From the NCBI GenBank assembly GCA_051003795.1, contig JBPCKZ010000069.1:1-25422 (forward strand): DNA of 25,422 nucleotides, read 5' to 3'. This document shows, piece after piece, positions 16,192-24,659 of this stretch (position 1 is the first letter of the stretch; each line of letters opens with the position of its first letter). The translations under genes were made by a program, and so were the position numbers. Under the pieces are notes generated by a model. It did no database searches. It was not told the DNA's origin and saw only the letters and a list, made by a program, of their open reading frames with translations. The DNA is from JALYXS01 sp051003795. GTDB lineage: Bacteria; Acidobacteriota; Terriglobia; Bryobacterales; Bryobacteraceae.

Positions 16192-17311
16192 AGCGCAGAT
16201 TGAAATCGAAGATCCCCGATTGAAAAGCATCCGCGACAAGGTCGCGGCGGGCATCCGGCTATCTTCGGACGATGGGCTGACGCTGTACCGGACCGCGGAT
16301 ATTCTGGCCGTTGGGTACCTTGCGAACGTCGTGCGCGAGCGACTGCATGGCGATAGGACCTACTTCAACGTAAACCGCCACATTAACCCGACGGACGTGT
16401 GCGTCGCGAGCTGCCGCTTGTGCGCCTTCGGGAAAAAAGCCAAGGATCCCAACTCGTATACCATGTCGCTCGATCAGGTTTGGGAAACGGCGGGCGTGGG
16501 CTGGAGCGAAGCCGTCACCGAATTCCATATAGTCGGCGGGCTGCATCCCGAATTAGGCCTCGACTGGTTTTGCGAGATGCTTCGCGGGTTGAAGGAGCGC
16601 TTTCCGGAAGTGCATCTCAAGGCCTTCACCATGGTCGAGATTGGATATCTCGCCAAGCGCGCCAAAGTTTCGATTCGTCAAACGTTGGAGCGATTGCGCG
16701 ACGCCGGCATGGATTCGATGCCCGGCGGCGGCGCGGAAATATTCTCCGAGCGCGTTCGCCGCGTGATTTGCGATCACAAGCTCACCGGCGACGAGTGGCT
16801 TGAAACCGCGCGCACGGCTCACCGGCTTGGGCTGCGATCGAACTGCACGATGCTCTACGGCCACATCGAAAACGACGAAGATCGCGTCGATCATCTCCTG
16901 AAGCTTCGTGAGCTGCAGGACGACACCGGCGGCTTCGTCACCTTCATCCCATTGGCGTTTCACCCCGATAATACGGCGCTCAAACACATTCCGCGGACCA
17001 CCGGGTTTCTCGATCTCAAGAACATCGCCGTCGCGCGGTTGATGCTCGACAACATTCCTCACATTAAGGCGTACTGGATCATGATGACGCCGAAAATCGC
17101 GCAGATCGCGCTGCGTTTTGGCGCGGACGATATCGATGGCACGGTGGTCGAGGAGAAGATTTACCACAACGCCGGGGCCACGACCAGCCAGTCACTGCGC
17201 CGCGGCGAGCTGCTGCAGCTCATCCGCAAGGCCGGACGCGAACCCATGGAGCGCGACACTCTGTACCGCCCAGTAACCCGCACCGAATCTACCTTCACCG
17301 TTCTGGTTTAA
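16184..17311 (+). CDS. mqnE: Aminodeoxyfutalosine synthase MqnE (radical SAM)
   Basis: 375 residues from the ATG at 16184, which overlaps the prenyltransferase gene's end by 8 bases (the stop TAA is within ATGTTTAA), indicating translational coupling. An upstream in-frame ATG at 16145 would add 13 residues unlike the family. The radical-SAM cluster motif is C-VAS-C-RL-C (CxxxCxxC) near residue 71, preceded by YFNVNRHINPTD. Other MqnE features: TEFHIVGGLHPE, FTMVEIGYLAKR, MPGGGAEIFSERVR, FIPLAFHPDNTALKH and VEEKIYHNAGA. MqnE joins carboxyvinyloxybenzoate to SAM's adenosyl group to form aminodeoxyfutalosine. The C-terminus is intact. Confidence 0.95.
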   Translation: MFKAQIEIEDPRLKSIRDKVAAGIRLSSDDGLTLYRTADILAVGYLANVVRERLHGDRTYFNVNRHINPTDVCVASCRLCAFGKKAKDPNSYTMSLDQVWETAGVGWSEAVTEFHIVGGLHPELGLDWFCEMLRGLKERFPEVHLKAFTMVEIGYLAKRAKVSIRQTLERLRDAGMDSMPGGGAEIFSERVRRVICDHKLTGDEWLETARTAHRLGLRSNCTMLYGHIENDEDRVDHLLKLRELQDDTGGFVTFIPLAFHPDNTALKHIPRTTGFLDLKNIAVARLMLDNIPHIKAYWIMMTPKIAQIALRFGADDIDGTVVEEKIYHNAGATTSQSLRRGELLQLIRKAGREPMERDTLYRPVTRTESTFTVLV

Positions 17312-17314
17312 GTC

Positions 17315-17586
17315 ATGACGGATCGTCGTATAAGCGACGTGGGCGGCACGCCCGGCGGACTCGGACACTTCCCGATCGGCTTCGTCATGACCTGCATGGG
17401 AGGATATCTTCCGGCTAACCAGGTAAGCGTGGTTGGCTGCTTTCCCTGGCGGGCGTGATTGCCAATTTGCACATCTATTTCCAACCGGCAAGCCTGTTCG
17501 ACACCATGGCGATGCTGATCCTGCTTGTCGGCGGGCTTGGCCAAATTGCGCGCGCCATGCGGACGCACGGACCGGGAAACGGCTAG
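17315..17586 (+). pseudogene. Broken small membrane-protein gene
   Basis: The ATG at 17315, 3 bases after mqnE, opens a 47-codon frame (HFPIGFVMTCMGGYLPANQV) that ends at TGA 17456-17458. A second frame continues through the same DNA: GKRGWLLSLAGVIANLHIYF, then QPASLFDTMAMLILLVGGLG and QIARAMRTHGPGNG, stopping at TAG 17584-17586. The second frame has no start of its own (TAA upstream). The combined peptide resembles small multi-helix membrane proteins with a conserved ANLHIYFQPxSLF segment, seen here with missing middle helices, so an internal deletion plus frame change is likely. The end overlaps the convergent MscS gene by three bases. Family resemblance is from memory and unnamed. Confidence 0.55.
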
Positions 17587-18728
17587 AGCCGCTTCAATTC
17601 ACCCTGGGGCGCGAGCGGCTTGTGCAGCAGGCCGATTACGCGTTGATAAAGCCGGTTTCGCACCTCGAAACGATCCGACGCGCGAGTGACGTAACGGATG
17701 ATCACGTCGATTCCCGATACGCCCGGGCGCATATCGACCGCCGGGTCCGCCGTGAACTGGCTCATTCCGTTTCTCCGCGTGACATGTTTCCACTCCTCCT
17801 CGGCGAGCCGGGCGTCTTTCGCGGTTTCCTCGAGTACCGCCTGGCGGACGAGTTCGATCATGGCATAAGTCTCGCCGCCGGTGGGAATGGTGAGCGTGAT
17901 CTGATCCCACATCCATTGGCCGGTAGTGGAGAAATTGAAGTACTGGCCTTTGATGGCGAAACTGTTGATGAACGTCACGCGGCGGCCGGTCGGGTGGCCT
18001 TTATCCGTCCAGTTGCCCGTCTCGAGCATGGCCGTCCGGAAGATGCCGATTTCGACCACCTCTCCGCCGACGCCGTTGATTTCCACCCAATCGCCAATCC
18101 GAATGCCGTTTTTTCCCATCAGTACAAACCAGCCGAAGAAAGCGATGATGAAGTCCTGCAAGACCACGGTCAACCCAGCGGTGGTGAGCCCAACGATGGT
18201 AGGCGCCTGGCTCGGCGCGCCGAAGATCACAATCAGGATGACAATAACGCCGAGCAGTTGGATGCCGAATCGAAGGATGACGCGAAGCGCTTGCATGCGC
18301 CGCCGGTCGAGCGCGTGGCGGTCGATTAAATAACGCGCCAGCGCGTCCAAGAGAATCACGCAGATCAGCACGAACGCAATCAGCGCGAAAGCTTGCAAAA
18401 TAAGGTGCAGCAGGATGCGATGCTGCAGGAGGAGCTGCCCGGACCACTTTGTGTAAACCGCCGCCAATTGCCGCTCGGTTTCGATGCGGTCGTCGTAGAT
18501 GGCGAGGAGCTGGCTGCGTTCGCTTTTGTCGTTGATGGCGGCAAGTTGAGCGGCCTTGTCCGGGGCGTCATCAGAAGCTTCAAGGCGTGCCCCGCCGCCG
18601 GGCGCCGCGTCGGCGTTGCCGCCAAGCCGGTTATGCGTCTTGGTGAGCGCGACGGCATCGTCTTGAGCCTGCCGCATGGCCTGCTGAACCAACTGGTAGC
18701 GGGTGCGCAGATCGATCCATTCATTCAA
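17583..18728 (-). CDS. MscS-type mechanosensitive channel, C-terminal portion (frameshifted gene)
   Basis: 381 codons. It carries three or four membrane helices (e.g. HLILQAFALIAFVLICVILL; GIQLLGVIVILIVIF), then the MscS pore-lining segment GLTTAGLTVVLQDFIIAFFG and the beta domain entry GDWVEINGVGGEVVEIGIF, followed by the MscS cytoplasmic vestibule region. The frame's first start is TTG in the sequence GGCCAGTTGAATGAATGG, and coding signal continues upstream of it: in this frame AQRQHGSLAGQLNEWIDLRT reads as a natural continuation. It is therefore the second half of one gene with the 217-codon frame upstream, separated by a one-base frameshift near 18806-18812. If restored, the protein would be about 600 residues. 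Confidence 0.88.
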   Translation of the reverse strand: MNEWIDLRTRYQLVQQAMRQAQDDAVALTKTHNRLGGNADAAPGGGARLEASDDAPDKAAQLAAINDKSERSQLLAIYDDRIETERQLAAVYTKWSGQLLLQHRILLHLILQAFALIAFVLICVILLDALARYLIDRHALDRRRMQALRVILRFGIQLLGVIVILIVIFGAPSQAPTIVGLTTAGLTVVLQDFIIAFFGWFVLMGKNGIRIGDWVEINGVGGEVVEIGIFRTAMLETGNWTDKGHPTGRRVTFINSFAIKGQYFNFSTTGQWMWDQITLTIPTGGETYAMIELVRQAVLEETAKDARLAEEEWKHVTRRNGMSQFTADPAVDMRPGVSGIDVIIRYVTRASDRFEVRNRLYQRVIGLLHKPLAPQGELKRL

Positions 18729-19378
18729 CTGGCCGGCAAGACTGCCGTGTTGCCGTTGAGCCGAAGGGACGGCATTCCGGCCCTTGCCGGCCGCATGGGC
18801 GTCATAGCGCGCATGGTGGATTCGTGCGCGGCGAGTTCCTGCTGAATCCTGCCGCGCTCATCGCCGCCCGCTCGGGCAAGGTCCTGTTGCGCGTCGGCTA
18901 GCTCATCCGAGTCGAGTCCAAGCTGTGCTTTCGCAATATCGAGATCGTCGTTGCCGGTTGCGGTTCCGGCCGCGGCATGCGTGAGACTCCGTACGCGGGA
19001 TTGATCTTCCTTGACGATCCCCTTGAGCCGCTCCAGCTTTTTCGAGATAACGAGACCGTCGCCGCTGAGCGGCCGATGTTTTGCGCCGGCCTCGCGCAAG
19101 GCGGAGGCAAAAGCCTGGTCCACTTCGTGGTCGGCGAGGCGCTCCGCTTCACTCGCAAATCCCACCTCTTCCGCTGTAACGGCAAGCCCCGCGAGTGCCT
19201 GAGCGGTCTGCCAGGGTTGAAGATCGACAGGCGCATCGCCACGTTCTTCAGCGGAGGTCAAATGAGCCATGGCGTCGCGCGTGGTCCACGAAAAGGCGAC
19301 ACAAAAAACCAGCACAACCAGCAGCCCGATCGTCAAAACGAGCCGCATCTTGCTGAGCGTCGGCAATATTTCTCTCAA
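18725..19378 (-). CDS. MscS-type channel, N-terminal portion (frameshifted gene)
   Basis: 217 codons. There is one hydrophobic N-terminal segment (RLVLTIGLLVVLVFCVAF) serving as signal or anchor, then a charged, alpha-helical periplasmic region (ADHEVDQAFASALREAGA; GNDDLDIAKAQLGLDSDELA; ERGRIQQELAAHESTMRA), probably coiled coil. The last 26 codons after HESTMRA are out of frame: shifting by one base there gives YDAHAAGKGRNAVPSAQRQH, which leads directly into the channel frame. I infer this is the N-terminal extension of the downstream MscS protein. The start is TTG 19378 (overlapping the receptor stop as TTGA) or ATG 19348. It forms an operon tail behind the TonB receptor. Confidence 0.75.
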   Translation of the reverse strand: MREILPTLSKMRLVLTIGLLVVLVFCVAFSWTTRDAMAHLTSAEERGDAPVDLQPWQTAQALAGLAVTAEEVGFASEAERLADHEVDQAFASALREAGAKHRPLSGDGLVISKKLERLKGIVKEDQSRVRSLTHAAAGTATGNDDLDIAKAQLGLDSDELADAQQDLARAGGDERGRIQQELAAHESTMRAMTPMRPARAGMPSLRLNGNTAVLPAS

Positions 19379-22300
19379 AACGAATACTTCAGGGCGAACT
19401 GCAAAATCCGGGGATCGCCCGCGCTCTGAATCTTGCCGAACGATGCCGAACTGAGCGTGCTCACCGGAAGATTGAGGTTGGTATGGTTCAAGACGTTGAA
19501 GAACTCGAACCGCAGTTCGAATCGCTGCCGCTCGGTGACGGGGAAGTAACGGCTCACATTGGTGTCGAGGTCAAAAAATGCGGGGCCCAGGAGGCTGTTG
19601 TATCCGGCGTTACCGAACGTGCCTAGCGCGTTCGGGGCGAATGCCGAGGGAGTCACCCAAACCAGCGTTTTCGTGTTTCGAACATAAGGGTCGCCCAGCA
19701 CGTTCGGACGATCCTGCCGGACGCCTGTCAGCGAGTTATCGACGCCCGTAAATGGGGTGAAGGCAAACCCGGTGTGTACCGTGACGAGCGAAGAAAGCTG
19801 CCAGTGCCCGAAAACGGCGTTAACCGCGCGATTCGGCAGCTTGGGAAGTTCGTATACGGCGGAAGTTACAAAGTTGTGGCGCAGATCGAAATCGCATGGC
19901 CCGTAGTCCGCGTTGCGGTTGTACGGATTCTGATAGTAGTTGGCGCCTTCGCTGTTCCGATTAGCTAAGGGCTCGGCATTTTGCAGGCAGTGCGAGTAAG
20001 TGTAAACCGATAGCAGCGTGAAGCCGTTGCCGAACCGGTGTTGCAGCGATAACCTGAGCGCGTTGTAATTTGTGTTCAGTCCGTCGTCAATGGTCGTAAT
20101 AGTTGCGTAATAGGCGCCCGCTTTCGGATTGAGTAGATTCAGCGTCCGCCGCTGGTTCGTGTTCGCGATGGTCGAAGCTCCGGGAATATATACCGCGGGA
20201 TTCTGTTCAAACGACGACCGCAAATGCGTCACCTTATTGCCCAGGTAAGTCGCCGAGACAAGCCAGTCCGCCGTCAATTGCCGCTGATAGCTGAGGTCCC
20301 ACTGCTGTGCATACATGTGGTGAAGATCGAGCGGCAGGTTTACGTAGAGGCCGTTCAGCGGGAACGCCGAATTTTTAGTTGGCGGATACGGCGTCGGGAA
20401 CGGGTTGCCGCCCGGGTAGGTTGCATATGGATTGGCAAAACCTCCCGCCGGAGCGGTGAGCGAAACGGAATTGCCCCACGGCGCGGCCAATCCGAAATCG
20501 CGATTCGTGTAGGATTCCGGCGCGTCGAAGAAGATGCCGTACGACGTGCGAATGCTCTGCTTGCCATTTCCCCTCGGATCCCAAGCGAGGCCAATTCGCG
20601 GGGCGAAATCGAGCAAACTTCCTCTGGCGTAAGCCGCCGGAATTCCGGGATCGCCATGAAACAGCAATCCGGTGGGCGCGTTCACGTATTGGGTCGAGGT
20701 TTGCCTGGCGAGAAAGGCCGGCAGCGAAAAGTGCGACCCGCGACCCGCGATATCTTTCTCGGGAAGAGATGGCTCCCAGCGCACGCCGACGTGAACATTG
20801 AGTCCCTTGGTTACCTGAATATCGTCTTGCGCATAAACTCCCCAATACTTCTGGCGCAATCCGATTTGCAGTGGATTGCCATTGGCCAAAAGACTAGGTT
20901 GACCGAGAAGAAAATCCGCCAGCGCGTCCTTTGTGGCCGAACCGTTGAACGTCCATTCTCCATTGCTGAGCGAGATGTTGACTTCATCCATCTGAATTAG
21001 AATCGCCTCGACTCCAAACGTGATGTGGTGGCGTCCGCGCAGCAGATCGATGTCGTCGGCGTAATGGAATTGGTTCCTGACAAACGTGGCTGGAGCATTG
21101 GAGCCGCCGCCGATCGAAAAGTGGTTCGACACGCTTAGATCGATGAAATGCGGATAGAAGTTGAACATATTGACGCCGAGCGCTACAAGGTTCGGCATTT
21201 GCTGCGACACGGCGCGATTGTTGATCAGGCGCGCAAAGGTCGCATGAAAGGCGTTCACGAATCCAGGGCTGCTGTATTGGTAGGCCACCACCACCGATTG
21301 GGCCCGCTCTTCCAATCCCGAACGGGTGGTTGTCAAGATGTTGTTGGTGTAGTACGGCGGGTTGTCGTAATCCGCGATTAAGTAACGTCCGTAAATGGAA
21401 TTCCTCTCGCTCTGAAGCCAGTCCACGCGTCCGACATATTGATTCTCGTTATTCGGGTTGGGAATCGCGTAAGTGGTCTGTCCGCAGGGATCGTTCGAGA
21501 CGGGGATCAATTTCGCCAAGGCCACGGCCGGCGCGCTGAAACGGCTTGGGCCGATAAAGTTATTCGGGAAAGGCTGCCCATTGCTCGGATCGATCAGCGT
21601 GACGGCCTTATGGCTCGACTGGCATGCCGCCGATTCGATGGCGCTGAAATCGCCGTTCAGGGTCTGCTGAGTGGGAACGTAGCTGATTGTCTGCGGAGGC
21701 GCCGTCCGTGTGCGCGTGGCCTGAAAACCGGAGAAGAGAAACAGCTTGTTCTTCAAGATCGGGCCGCCCACGGTGCCGCCGAATTGATTGCGGCGCAACG
21801 TGTCCTGCGCGAGCGCGAAAAAGTTGCGGGCATTAAAATCGCCGTTACGGACAAATTCAAACAGATTCCCATGAATCTGGTTGGTGCCGGATTTCGTGAC
21901 GGCATTCACCACGGCGTACGGATGCAGCCCATAGCGCGCCGAAACGCCGCTGGTCTGAACGCTGAATTCCTGAAGGGCATCGGGGAAGGGAAATGGCAGG
22001 TTCACGTTGGAATGCGAGTCGTTGTTATCGCCGCCGTCGAGCAGATAGTTGTTGCCGGTTTCCTGGCCGCCCCCGATCGAAATGCCGACGGCGCTGACAT
22101 AATCGTGCGTCGTTACCACGCGGCTGGCCGAATTGGGCGGCACGCTGGCGCCGCCCGCGAGCAGAATCAAATCCGTTGCCTGGCGTCCGTTCAGCGGTAA
22201 ATCCGTAATACGGCGCTGGTCGATGACCTCGGAAACGGAAGTATCCTGCGTCTCCACCATCGCCGCATTCGCCGAAACCTTCACCTCCTGGTTCACCGCG

Positions 22301-22644
22301 CCCACCTGAAGCGACACGTTGACTTGAACGTTGTTGCCCACCTGCAGGATGATTCCGGATTGGACATAGGTGCTGAAAGCGGAAGAGGACACCTCGAGCC
22401 GGTAAGGCCCGACCGGCAGATTAGTCAACAGATAGGAACCGTCGGTACCGCTGACGGTCGCCAGAGTTTGACCGGTATCGGCGTGGATGGCCCTGACTTG
22501 CGCGGCTGGAACCACGGCGCCGCTCGAATCGGTCACGATGCCGTGCATGGTCGCATTGGCGACCGCTTGCGCGCGGACAGTTCCGGCAGTCCAGCATGTC
22601 AGCAATATCACGCCGATGCAGCCGACGGTTGAAATGTGTCTCAT
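19375..22644 (-). CDS. TonB-dependent receptor, Oar-like with carboxypeptidase-regulatory domain
   Basis: 1089 residues from the ATG at 22644, which overlaps the upstream stop in ATGA; an upstream in-frame TTG (22656) is a weaker start. Signal peptide, then a carboxypeptidase-regulatory-like beta-sandwich (GIVTDSSGAVVPAAQVRA; GSYLLTNLPVGPYRLEV), a plug domain (ITDLPLNGRQATDLILLAGG; NNYLLDGGDNNDS) and a long 22-strand-type barrel ending LQFALKYSF, with the C-terminal Phe typical of outer-membrane barrels. This is the common acidobacterial Oar/TonB receptor family, used for large-substrate uptake or surface functions; the ligand is unknown. Pairing with a glycoside-hydrolase-like gene suggests a carbohydrate ligand. 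No TonB box is identified with confidence. Confidence 0.93.
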   Translation of the reverse strand: MRHISTVGCIGVILLTCWTAGTVRAQAVANATMHGIVTDSSGAVVPAAQVRAIHADTGQTLATVSGTDGSYLLTNLPVGPYRLEVSSSAFSTYVQSGIILQVGNNVQVNVSLQVGAVNQEVKVSANAAMVETQDTSVSEVIDQRRITDLPLNGRQATDLILLAGGASVPPNSASRVVTTHDYVSAVGISIGGGQETGNNYLLDGGDNNDSHSNVNLPFPFPDALQEFSVQTSGVSARYGLHPYAVVNAVTKSGTNQIHGNLFEFVRNGDFNARNFFALAQDTLRRNQFGGTVGGPILKNKLFLFSGFQATRTRTAPPQTISYVPTQQTLNGDFSAIESAACQSSHKAVTLIDPSNGQPFPNNFIGPSRFSAPAVALAKLIPVSNDPCGQTTYAIPNPNNENQYVGRVDWLQSERNSIYGRYLIADYDNPPYYTNNILTTTRSGLEERAQSVVVAYQYSSPGFVNAFHATFARLINNRAVSQQMPNLVALGVNMFNFYPHFIDLSVSNHFSIGGGSNAPATFVRNQFHYADDIDLLRGRHHITFGVEAILIQMDEVNISLSNGEWTFNGSATKDALADFLLGQPSLLANGNPLQIGLRQKYWGVYAQDDIQVTKGLNVHVGVRWEPSLPEKDIAGRGSHFSLPAFLARQTSTQYVNAPTGLLFHGDPGIPAAYARGSLLDFAPRIGLAWDPRGNGKQSIRTSYGIFFDAPESYTNRDFGLAAPWGNSVSLTAPAGGFANPYATYPGGNPFPTPYPPTKNSAFPLNGLYVNLPLDLHHMYAQQWDLSYQRQLTADWLVSATYLGNKVTHLRSSFEQNPAVYIPGASTIANTNQRRTLNLLNPKAGAYYATITTIDDGLNTNYNALRLSLQHRFGNGFTLLSVYTYSHCLQNAEPLANRNSEGANYYQNPYNRNADYGPCDFDLRHNFVTSAVYELPKLPNRAVNAVFGHWQLSSLVTVHTGFAFTPFTGVDNSLTGVRQDRPNVLGDPYVRNTKTLVWVTPSAFAPNALGTFGNAGYNSLLGPAFFDLDTNVSRYFPVTERQRFELRFEFFNVLNHTNLNLPVSTLSSASFGKIQSAGDPRILQFALKYSF

Positions 22645-24170
22645 CCTCGTCCCCAAATCTCTCGCAAGGTTTCACCCGCCGCCGAAAGGTTTGCCAGCCA
22701 CATCTCCACGTATTCCCGCGACAGCACCACGCCGTCCGCCCCGGCATCGAAAGCCGCGCGGATCGAAAGCCGGACATCTTCCGGCTTGGTGCGTTTGTCA
22801 GTCAACGCGTCGGGCACATCGATATCGATGCCGGGATAGATCTTCACCTGTCTATCCGCGCCGCCAACTCCGCCGGTTACGCCCTGAATGGCGCGGCGCG
22901 TTTCCCGCGCGACGTAATCCGCCGACAGGCCGCTGTTGTGTAACTCCTCGTAAGCACCTTCCCGATAGTTCATGATCTTGTAGTAGAAGTTCAGGAAGTC
23001 GTGCGGGCTCGCGTCGTGAAACACCGTGCCGCCGAGGCGGTCGAGGAATGCGGCCATGCGCGGGCCGCCCGCATTATTGTAAGTCGCCAGCTTGAGATAG
23101 TCCGTGTAGTTTTTGGTTCGCGAGTAATCTTCCTCCGCCCGATAGAACGGACTGAAGGTCATATTCTGCATGATGTGGAAGCCGAAGGGCTTCGCGGGAG
23201 CGATGGCTTTTGCCACGCCGTAAACTTCGGCGCGCGCTTCGTGATAGCTATCGGTCCACAACTTTTCCCAACCGAGGATCTCCGGATAATCGAGCAGCAA
23301 TCTCCAGAATGAGACGAAGTAGCCGTCCGCGGGCCGTTCGTCCTTGGCCGCGGCCTGAAAGAGTTGGTCGAGCGCGCGATACCCGCGTTGCGCCCGGTCG
23401 ACGGAAAAATCGCGTTCGCGGGCTTTGGCGCGGCAATACCGGCAAAAGCATGATAGCCCCGTCGTGGTCCATCCGCCTCCTATGGCGTTTTGTAGCGGAC
23501 CCATGCGCTCGCAGCCCCACGCGATGCCGTCGACTTCGCTCGCGTAACCGCTCAGGTAGCTTTCGATCTTCCCCGTCAAGTGCGCCCGGTAATCCGGGTG
23601 GTTGAAGCATGGGCTGGTCGTGGGCCGCCCATAAACGTCGATTTCCGCAACTTGCGGAAAGCCCGGAATGCTACGGTTCATGATCGGGACCGCGTTGTTG
23701 TAATCCCAACAGAAGAAGTCCATCCCGCGCGCATGAACTTTTTGGGCGACATCGCGGATCGCGTCGAACTTGCCGTAATCGGGCGCGCGAAAATCCTTGA
23801 GGATCGTGTTGCGAAAGAATTTAGGATCGTAATCGTAGAATGCGCCGCCGGTGAACTCGCGGCCGCCCGCGCGGCCGTGGTCGGGAAGCGGGATGGGGCC
23901 GCCCGGAGTCATGCGCGCTTCCGAGAAGTCGTAAGTGTACGCCCAGACCGTATTCACCGCGCCTTTCCGCTGCAAATTATCGAGAAGCGAATCGATGCCT
24001 TCGTCGATCCACGCGTAAGGTTTCACCTGGATCGCAACGAAATTCTTGCGGTGCTTCACCGGGGCGGAGGCGGGCGGGGGCGCGGCTTTCGCGCGGGAAC
24101 TTCGCCCGCCGCTTAGAAAGGCCGTCGAGGCCGAGCACAATTGGAAGAACAAACGGCGATTCAGGTTCAA
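22641..24170 (-). CDS. Secreted glycoside-hydrolase-like (TIM-barrel) protein
   Basis: 509 residues if started at TTG 24170, which gives MNLNRRLFFQLCSASTAF, a twin-arginine-like export signal (NRRLFF). The frame remains open to TTG 24269 but that extension is not signal-like. The body resembles alpha/beta-barrel glycosidases without a family I can name: IDSLLDNLQRKGAVNTVWAY, HARGMDFFCWDYNN, SEVDGIAWGCERMGPLQN, a paired-cysteine motif (CFCRYCRAKAR) after it, and the C-terminal barrel strand FDAGADGVVLSREYVEMW. The CFCxxC motif is frequent in large bacterial barrel glycosidase-like proteins. It is the first gene of an operon with the TonB receptor (ATGA overlap). Activity is inferred; no catalytic residue is assigned. 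Confidence 0.75.
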   Translation of the reverse strand: MNLNRRLFFQLCSASTAFLSGGRSSRAKAAPPPASAPVKHRKNFVAIQVKPYAWIDEGIDSLLDNLQRKGAVNTVWAYTYDFSEARMTPGGPIPLPDHGRAGGREFTGGAFYDYDPKFFRNTILKDFRAPDYGKFDAIRDVAQKVHARGMDFFCWDYNNAVPIMNRSIPGFPQVAEIDVYGRPTTSPCFNHPDYRAHLTGKIESYLSGYASEVDGIAWGCERMGPLQNAIGGGWTTTGLSCFCRYCRAKARERDFSVDRAQRGYRALDQLFQAAAKDERPADGYFVSFWRLLLDYPEILGWEKLWTDSYHEARAEVYGVAKAIAPAKPFGFHIMQNMTFSPFYRAEEDYSRTKNYTDYLKLATYNNAGGPRMAAFLDRLGGTVFHDASPHDFLNFYYKIMNYREGAYEELHNSGLSADYVARETRRAIQGVTGGVGGADRQVKIYPGIDIDVPDALTDKRTKPEDVRLSIRAAFDAGADGVVLSREYVEMWLANLSAAGETLREIWGRG

Positions 24171-24257
24171 GAGCGGAATTTTATCACTTGGGATTGGAAA
24201 TTGCTTTCGCGCGGCGACCGGCGTAGAGTGATTAGCGGAGAACGCGCCCGGAACTCG

Positions 24258-24641
24258 ATGCCCCTTCAATCCAAATTATTCCGGGACGACCAAAAATTGC
24301 AGGCCTGTTTGCTCCACGATGCTTCCCACGTCACGGTCGGGGCGGTTGGCGATCACGTGGGCAGAATCCAGACCGCGCTGATGCAAATTGACGGCTTGCC
24401 GATCGATTCGCATGAAATTCTGGATAAGCGCTACGGCTCGTCGACGGCCTCCGCGGTTTTACGATACAAGACGAAACGGAAGATTATCAATCGAAGCTAT
24501 CAAACGCAGGCGGACAACATTGTTGGCAAGATGACCATTGCGTCCCTGGACGAGGAGATGCTGCGGCGGGAGAAGCTGACGACCATTGTCGTCGAAACTA
24601 TAACCTGTCGCATTGGCAGGAAATCGGACGTGCCGGCATAA
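24258..24641 (+). CDS. Peptidoglycan-binding-domain-like protein, 127 aa
   Basis: The frame is open from 24141, but the ATG at 24258 avoids overlap with the opposite-strand gene's export signal. The central region fits the peptidoglycan-binding domain 1 pattern (GDHVGRIQTALMQIDGLPI, then YGSSTASAVLRYKTKR, then VGKMTIASLDEEM): V-x-R-I-Q-x-A-L, then YG-x-x-TA-x-AV-x-x-YK. No signal peptide, so it would need another export route or act after lysis. It is 18 bases upstream of a metalloprotease-like gene, so the two probably act together. Family match is by pattern only; cell-wall binding is inferred. Confidence 0.72.
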   Translation: MPLQSKLFRDDQKLQACLLHDASHVTVGAVGDHVGRIQTALMQIDGLPIDSHEILDKRYGSSTASAVLRYKTKRKIINRSYQTQADNIVGKMTIASLDEEMLRREKLTTIVVETITCRIGRKSDVPA

Positions 24642-24655
24642 GGGGCCGGCATAAG
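24632..24655 (+). repeat. Tandem 13-base duplication at gene junction
   Basis: GCCGGCATAAG occurs at 24632-24642 and again at 24645-24655, a 13-base tandem step. The first copy contains the TAA stop of the peptidoglycan-binding gene; the second lies in the spacer before the metalloprotease ATG. It looks like a small slippage duplication. Confidence 0.7.
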
Positions 24656-24659
24656 CGCG

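Noticed and set aside
15432..16223. Second plus-strand frame (263 codons) inside the prenyltransferase gene
   Set aside because: The overlapping frame lacks membrane helices and motifs, whereas the real frame has both Asp-rich motifs.
17433..18329. Long plus-strand open frame (298 codons) opposite the MscS gene
   Set aside because: It is antisense to a clear MscS domain and its residues (many R, D, H, P) show no domain; it is a shadow of GC-rich coding sequence.
20224..21000. Plus-strand open frame (258 codons) opposite the TonB receptor
   Set aside because: Arginine-rich antisense translation with no recognisable fold; the receptor on the other strand is continuous.
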